Both the position numbers and the translations under genes were made by a program. 17,846 nucleotides of DNA from Deltaproteobacteria bacterium. Lineage in GTDB: Bacteria; Desulfobacterota; DSM-4660; Desulfatiglandales; HGW-15. The notes under the pieces were generated by a model. That model worked only from the letters and a program-made list of their open reading frames with translations, ran no database searches and was not told the origin of the DNA. The stretch lies in the NCBI GenBank assembly GCA_019307805.1, contig JAFDIX010000083.1, positions 1 to 17,846 of the forward strand, in the 5' to 3' direction. Position 1 is the first letter of the stretch. The number at the start of each line of letters is the position of its first letter. Shown piece after piece: positions 14,991 to 17,846 of the stretch.

Positions 14991-16446
14991 TAAAGGGCAT
15001 CCCGGATATCTTGATGAACCTGAATCCCGTCGCCTGGAGTTCAAGGAACGTCTTCCCAAAGGTGATCATCTTGCCCGCACAGCAATTGCCTTTGCAAACG
15101 GGGCAGGAGGAAAGATCATACTTGGTGTTAAGGATTCTCCCCGGGAGATCATTGGTATCCCTGAAGATCAACTCTTTTCTCTTGAAGAACGTGTTAACAG
15201 CAGCATCTTTGATCAATGCGCGCCTGCTATAGTCCCTGAAGTCTATCTCCAGTCTGCGAACGGTAAGACACTGCTTGTTGTGGAGATCTTTCCCGGGTCG
15301 AACAAACCATATTATCTGAACAGCAAAGGCAAACGTGAAGGGACATATGTCCGCGTCGGATCGACCAACCGTAAAGCCTCTTTGGAGATGATCTAAGAGC
15401 TGGAGAGGCAGAGGAGAAAAGTCTCCTTCGACTCTCTGCCGCTATATGATCTGTCAGCAAAAGATATCGATCTGAACCGGTTTGAAAAGGCATTCAAAGA
15501 AAAATCCGGAAAGCGCCTAAAAGGCGATCTTTTCAAAAACCTGGGGCTGTTTCATTCAGAGAGGAACAGGAGTTATCCGAAAAATGCCGCCCTCCTCCTC
15601 TCTGATTCACCCGCCCGGAAGCAATATCTCCCATACGCCAAAATAGAATGTGCCCGTTTCAAAGGCTCTGAAAAAAGGGTTTTTCTGGATCAGGCGACCA
15701 TTGATGAACCGATTTTCGCTTCCATTGAACCTTGTTTGACATTCATAAAGAAAAATATCGCCCTTGGGGCAACTATCGGAGAGATATACCGCGAAGACCG
15801 TTGGGAGTATCCCCTGGAGGCAATCAGGGAGGCCCTGATCAATGCCGTCATTCACCGTGATTATTCTATCCTGGGAAGTGATATAAAGGTAGCCATCTAT
15901 GATGATATGCTGGAGATCACCAGCCCCGGTCCCCTTCCCGACCTCCTCTCTTTCGAAGATCTGGGCACCGGCAGAAGTGAGATCCGCAACCGTGTCCTTG
16001 CGCCGATATTTAAGGATATGAAGCTTATTGAGGCCTGGGGAAGCGGTATACAGAAGATGAAGACGGAGTTGAAAGAGTATCCTGAAATTGAGCTGGTTTT
16101 ACAGGAAGCGGGCCATGCTTTTCAGGTGCAATTCGTCAAAAAAGGAATGGCCGGGGCCGAGTCAGGGCAGAGTGAGGGCAGAGTGGAGCTAGAGTCAAGG
16201 CTAGAGTCAAGGCTAGAGTCAGGGCCAGAGTCAGAAGTGGCTTTTCGTATCCTGGCTGTCATGAAAACTAAGGCTCATTCCAGAAGTGAAATTGCAAGAG
16301 AGCTCGGGCATAAATCGATTTCAGGGGCTGTAAACAGGGCTATTGCCAGACTTTTAGAGCAAGGATTTATTGAATACACGATTCCGGAGAAGCCGAACAG
16401 TAGGCTGCAAAAATACCGGCTCACGGATAAAAAGAAAAAGGGATAA
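14977..16446 (+). pseudogene. AlbA_2/HATPase accessory protein of the RM locus, interrupted by an in-frame TAA
   Basis: A 489-residue transcription-regulator-like or accessory protein often found inside type I RM operons. The N-terminus has an AlbA_2 (Schlafen-like) nucleic-acid-binding domain (RRLEFKERLPKG, then FANGAGGKIILGV). Codon 140 is TAA (15394-15396), where relatives read ...EMIQELERQRR. A single C-to-T change of CAA would explain it, because the same frame continues with good homology. Then come a GHKL-ATPase-like domain with REALINAVIHRDY (284-296), DDMLEITSPGP and GSGI (355-358), a LESR repeat linker, and a winged-helix C-terminus. The start at 14977 has AAGGAAAG upstream and overlaps hsdR. 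It may produce an AlbA-only 139-residue protein, or a separate second part from an internal start. Sequencing error is possible. Confidence 0.82.
16189..16236 (+). repeat. 12-bp tandem repeat encoding LESR units
   Basis: Four adjacent 12-base units: CTAGAGTCAAGG, CTAGAGTCAAGG, CTAGAGTCAGGG and CCAGAGTCAGAA. They encode LESR-LESR-LESG-PESE in the linker between the ATPase-like and winged-helix domains. More degenerate GAGTCAGGGCAGAGT units precede them. The unit length keeps the frame whatever the copy number. Confidence 0.8.
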
Positions 16447-16451
16447 TTAGC

Positions 16452-16478
16452 CGCAGACTTGCGCGGACGGACGCAGAC
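16452..16478 (+). repeat. three CGC(A/G)GAC units with 10-bp period
   Basis: CGCAGAC (16452-16458), CGCGGAC (16462-16468) and CGCAGAC (16472-16478) are spaced by exactly 10 bases, about one helical turn. They lie in the 103-base gap between the accessory gene and hsdM. The sequence resembles a family of intergenic repeats seen in many bacterial genomes, an identification from memory only. Confidence 0.55.
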
Positions 16479-16479
16479 A

Positions 16480-16508
16480 TTTCCTCCGGCCGACATGGCC
16501 GGAAGAAA
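16480..16508 (+). repeat. strong hairpin upstream of hsdM
   Basis: TCCGGCC (16485-16491) pairs with GGCCGGA (16497-16503) around the loop GACAT. After one C-A mismatch four more pairs follow outward. There is no T-run, so it is not a standard terminator. It could stabilise or process the mRNA between the accessory gene and hsdM, or form the end of the adjacent repeat element. Confidence 0.55.
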
Positions 16509-16549
16509 GTTCCATTCGCTTCGCGAAAAAAGAGGAGTTTTATAAATAA

Positions 16550-17846
16550 ATGATTACCGGTGAATTACGAAATCAAGTAGATAAACTGTGGACAGAATTC
16601 TGGACCGGAGGGATCACCAACCCGCTCATGGTCATCGAACAAATCTCCTTTCTCATGTTCGCCCGCCTTCTGGACATACGAGAAACAAGGGAAGAGAAAA
16701 AGGCCAGGCGGACAAAAAAACCCTTCCAGCGGATATTTCCCAAAAACAAGCAGGACCGGAGATGGTCCCATTTCAAAAATGAGACCCCCGCGGATAAGGT
16801 ACTTGAGATTGTTAGGGACAAAGTATTCCCACATTTTAAAGAGGTGGTTCTGAACGGCGGCGCACTGGGTGAATACATGAAGGATGCCCAGCTAATGATC
16901 CAGAAACCGAACCTCTTGGTCTCAGCTATAAACATGATAGATAAACTGCCCCTTACCGAAGGGGATACCAAAGGGGATCTCTACGAGTACCTGCTCAGCA
17001 AGCTCACAACAGCAGGAATCAACGGCCAGTTTCGCACACCCAGGCACATCATTCGAAAGATGGTGGAGATCATCGATCCCCGGCCGGAAGAAATCGTCGG
17101 GGACCCGGCCTGCGGAACGGCAGGATTCCTGATCTCGGCCATGGAATACCTCATGGAAAAATATACATCCCCAAAAGGAATTTTTAAAGATGATGAGGGC
17201 AACAAGCACTATACCGGAGACAAGCTGGTCCCCCACATGGAGCACATTCAGAAGAAAATGTTCAAGGGTTTTGATTTTGACGTGACCATGCTCCGTATCG
17301 CCTCTATGAACCTGCTCCTTCATGGAATTAACGCGCCTGATATTCATTACCAGGATACTTTGAGTAATGGCTTTTCAGATAAATACCCGGAATTTTCCAA
17401 CGAACATTTTAACATCATCCTCGCCAATCCGCCTTTTAAGGGCAGCCTGGACTATGAGGATGTGCACGCATCCCTCTTAAGCAAGGTCAAGACCAAGAAG
17501 ACCGAACTCCTCTTCGTGACCCTGATCCTGCGCATGCTCAAGATGGGGGGCCGCTCGGCCACCATCGTGCCCGACGGGGTCCTCTTCGGGTCCTCCAAGG
17601 CCCACCAGGCCCTGCGCAAGATGCTTATAGACGAAAACCAGCTCGAAGCCGTCATCTCCCTCCCCTCCGGCGTATTCAAGCCCTACGCCGGCGTCTCCAC
17701 AGCCGTCATCGTTTTCACCAAGAGCGGCCGCACCGATCAAGTATTCTACTACGACGTCCAGGCGGACGGCTATTCCCTGGACGACAAGCGCGAAAAGATC
17801 GAAGAAAACGATCTCCCAGACCTGATCAAGCGATGGAAGGCCAGAG
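16550..17846 (+). CDS. hsdM: type I restriction-modification methyltransferase subunit M (partial, runs off the window)
   Basis: N6-adenine methyltransferase subunit of the type I system, with 432 codons visible and no stop by the window end. It begins MITGELRNQVDKLW, the usual N-terminal helical domain, from ATG 16550. AGAGGAG lies 12 bases upstream, a rather long spacing. The SAM-binding motif I is DPACGTAGF (185-193) and the catalytic motif IV is NPPF (293-296). The expected downstream blocks (LKMGGRSATIVPDGVLFGS, then EAVISLPSGVFKPYAGVST) are present. Composition jumps inside the gene: 20 of 60 bases are G or C at 17341-17400, but 42 of 60 at 17521-17580. The switch falls just after NPPF. 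The reading frame is intact across it, so the hybrid may be active. The specificity gene hsdS is not in the window and presumably follows. Confidence 0.93.
   Translation, partial: MITGELRNQVDKLWTEFWTGGITNPLMVIEQISFLMFARLLDIRETREEKKARRTKKPFQRIFPKNKQDRRWSHFKNETPADKVLEIVRDKVFPHFKEVVLNGGALGEYMKDAQLMIQKPNLLVSAINMIDKLPLTEGDTKGDLYEYLLSKLTTAGINGQFRTPRHIIRKMVEIIDPRPEEIVGDPACGTAGFLISAMEYLMEKYTSPKGIFKDDEGNKHYTGDKLVPHMEHIQKKMFKGFDFDVTMLRIASMNLLLHGINAPDIHYQDTLSNGFSDKYPEFSNEHFNIILANPPFKGSLDYEDVHASLLSKVKTKKTELLFVTLILRMLKMGGRSATIVPDGVLFGSSKAHQALRKMLIDENQLEAVISLPSGVFKPYAGVSTAVIVFTKSGRTDQVFYYDVQADGYSLDDKREKIEENDLPDLIKRWKAR

Noticed and set aside
15394..15396. Recoded stop (selenocysteine or suppression) in the accessory gene
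   Set aside because: The codon is TAA, not TGA, and no recoding structure is apparent. A simple nonsense mutation is more economical.

Overview
The window looks like a chromosomal accessory region of a strictly anaerobic bacterium, most likely a sulfate-reducing or syntrophic member of the Desulfobacterota. This is inferred from the gene content: molybdenum hydroxylase subunits of the xanthine dehydrogenase (XDH) family, a cytosolic reductive-dehalogenase-like protein and a UroD-like protein in one run. No rRNA, tRNA, CRISPR array or insertion sequence was seen.

Region 1 (about 1-9250, + strand) is a catabolic operon. Its order is [2Fe-2S] subunit, broken molybdopterin subunit, intact molybdopterin subunit, FAD subunit, second [2Fe-2S] subunit, reductive-dehalogenase-like corrinoid/Fe-S protein, UroD-like methyltransferase/decarboxylase. 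The FAD subunit carries the cysteine-rich insertion known from the FAD subunit of 4-hydroxybenzoyl-CoA reductase, so a low-potential aryl-CoA type reaction is plausible. The first molybdopterin subunit has lost about 98 bp containing the GQG motif. It also differs at several other cofactor or active-site positions.

Region 2 (about 9251-10064) holds a single convergent gene in which a ribbon-helix-helix antitoxin is fused to a RelE/ParE toxin, with a clear promoter and ribosome binding site, followed by the leader of the next locus.

Region 3 (10065-17846, + strand) is a type I restriction-modification locus: an RtcR-like CARF-AAA+-HTH sigma-54 activator, hsdR, an AlbA/HATPase accessory gene, and hsdM running off the window. 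Between activator and hsdR lies a good sigma-54 (-24/-12) promoter, TTGGCATG-GGTG-TTGCT. Its predicted start site lies just upstream of the likely hsdR start codon. This makes the locus look like a restriction system under an RtcR-like ligand-sensing sigma-54 switch, which I consider the most interesting part of the window.

In this copy the activator is frameshifted exactly at the GAFTGA loop that contacts sigma-54, and the accessory gene has one in-frame stop. Base composition changes sharply inside the activator (about 10.93 kb) and again inside hsdM (about 17.45 kb). This suggests that the middle of the locus was swapped by recombination between two related loci, or that the contig is an assembly chimera.
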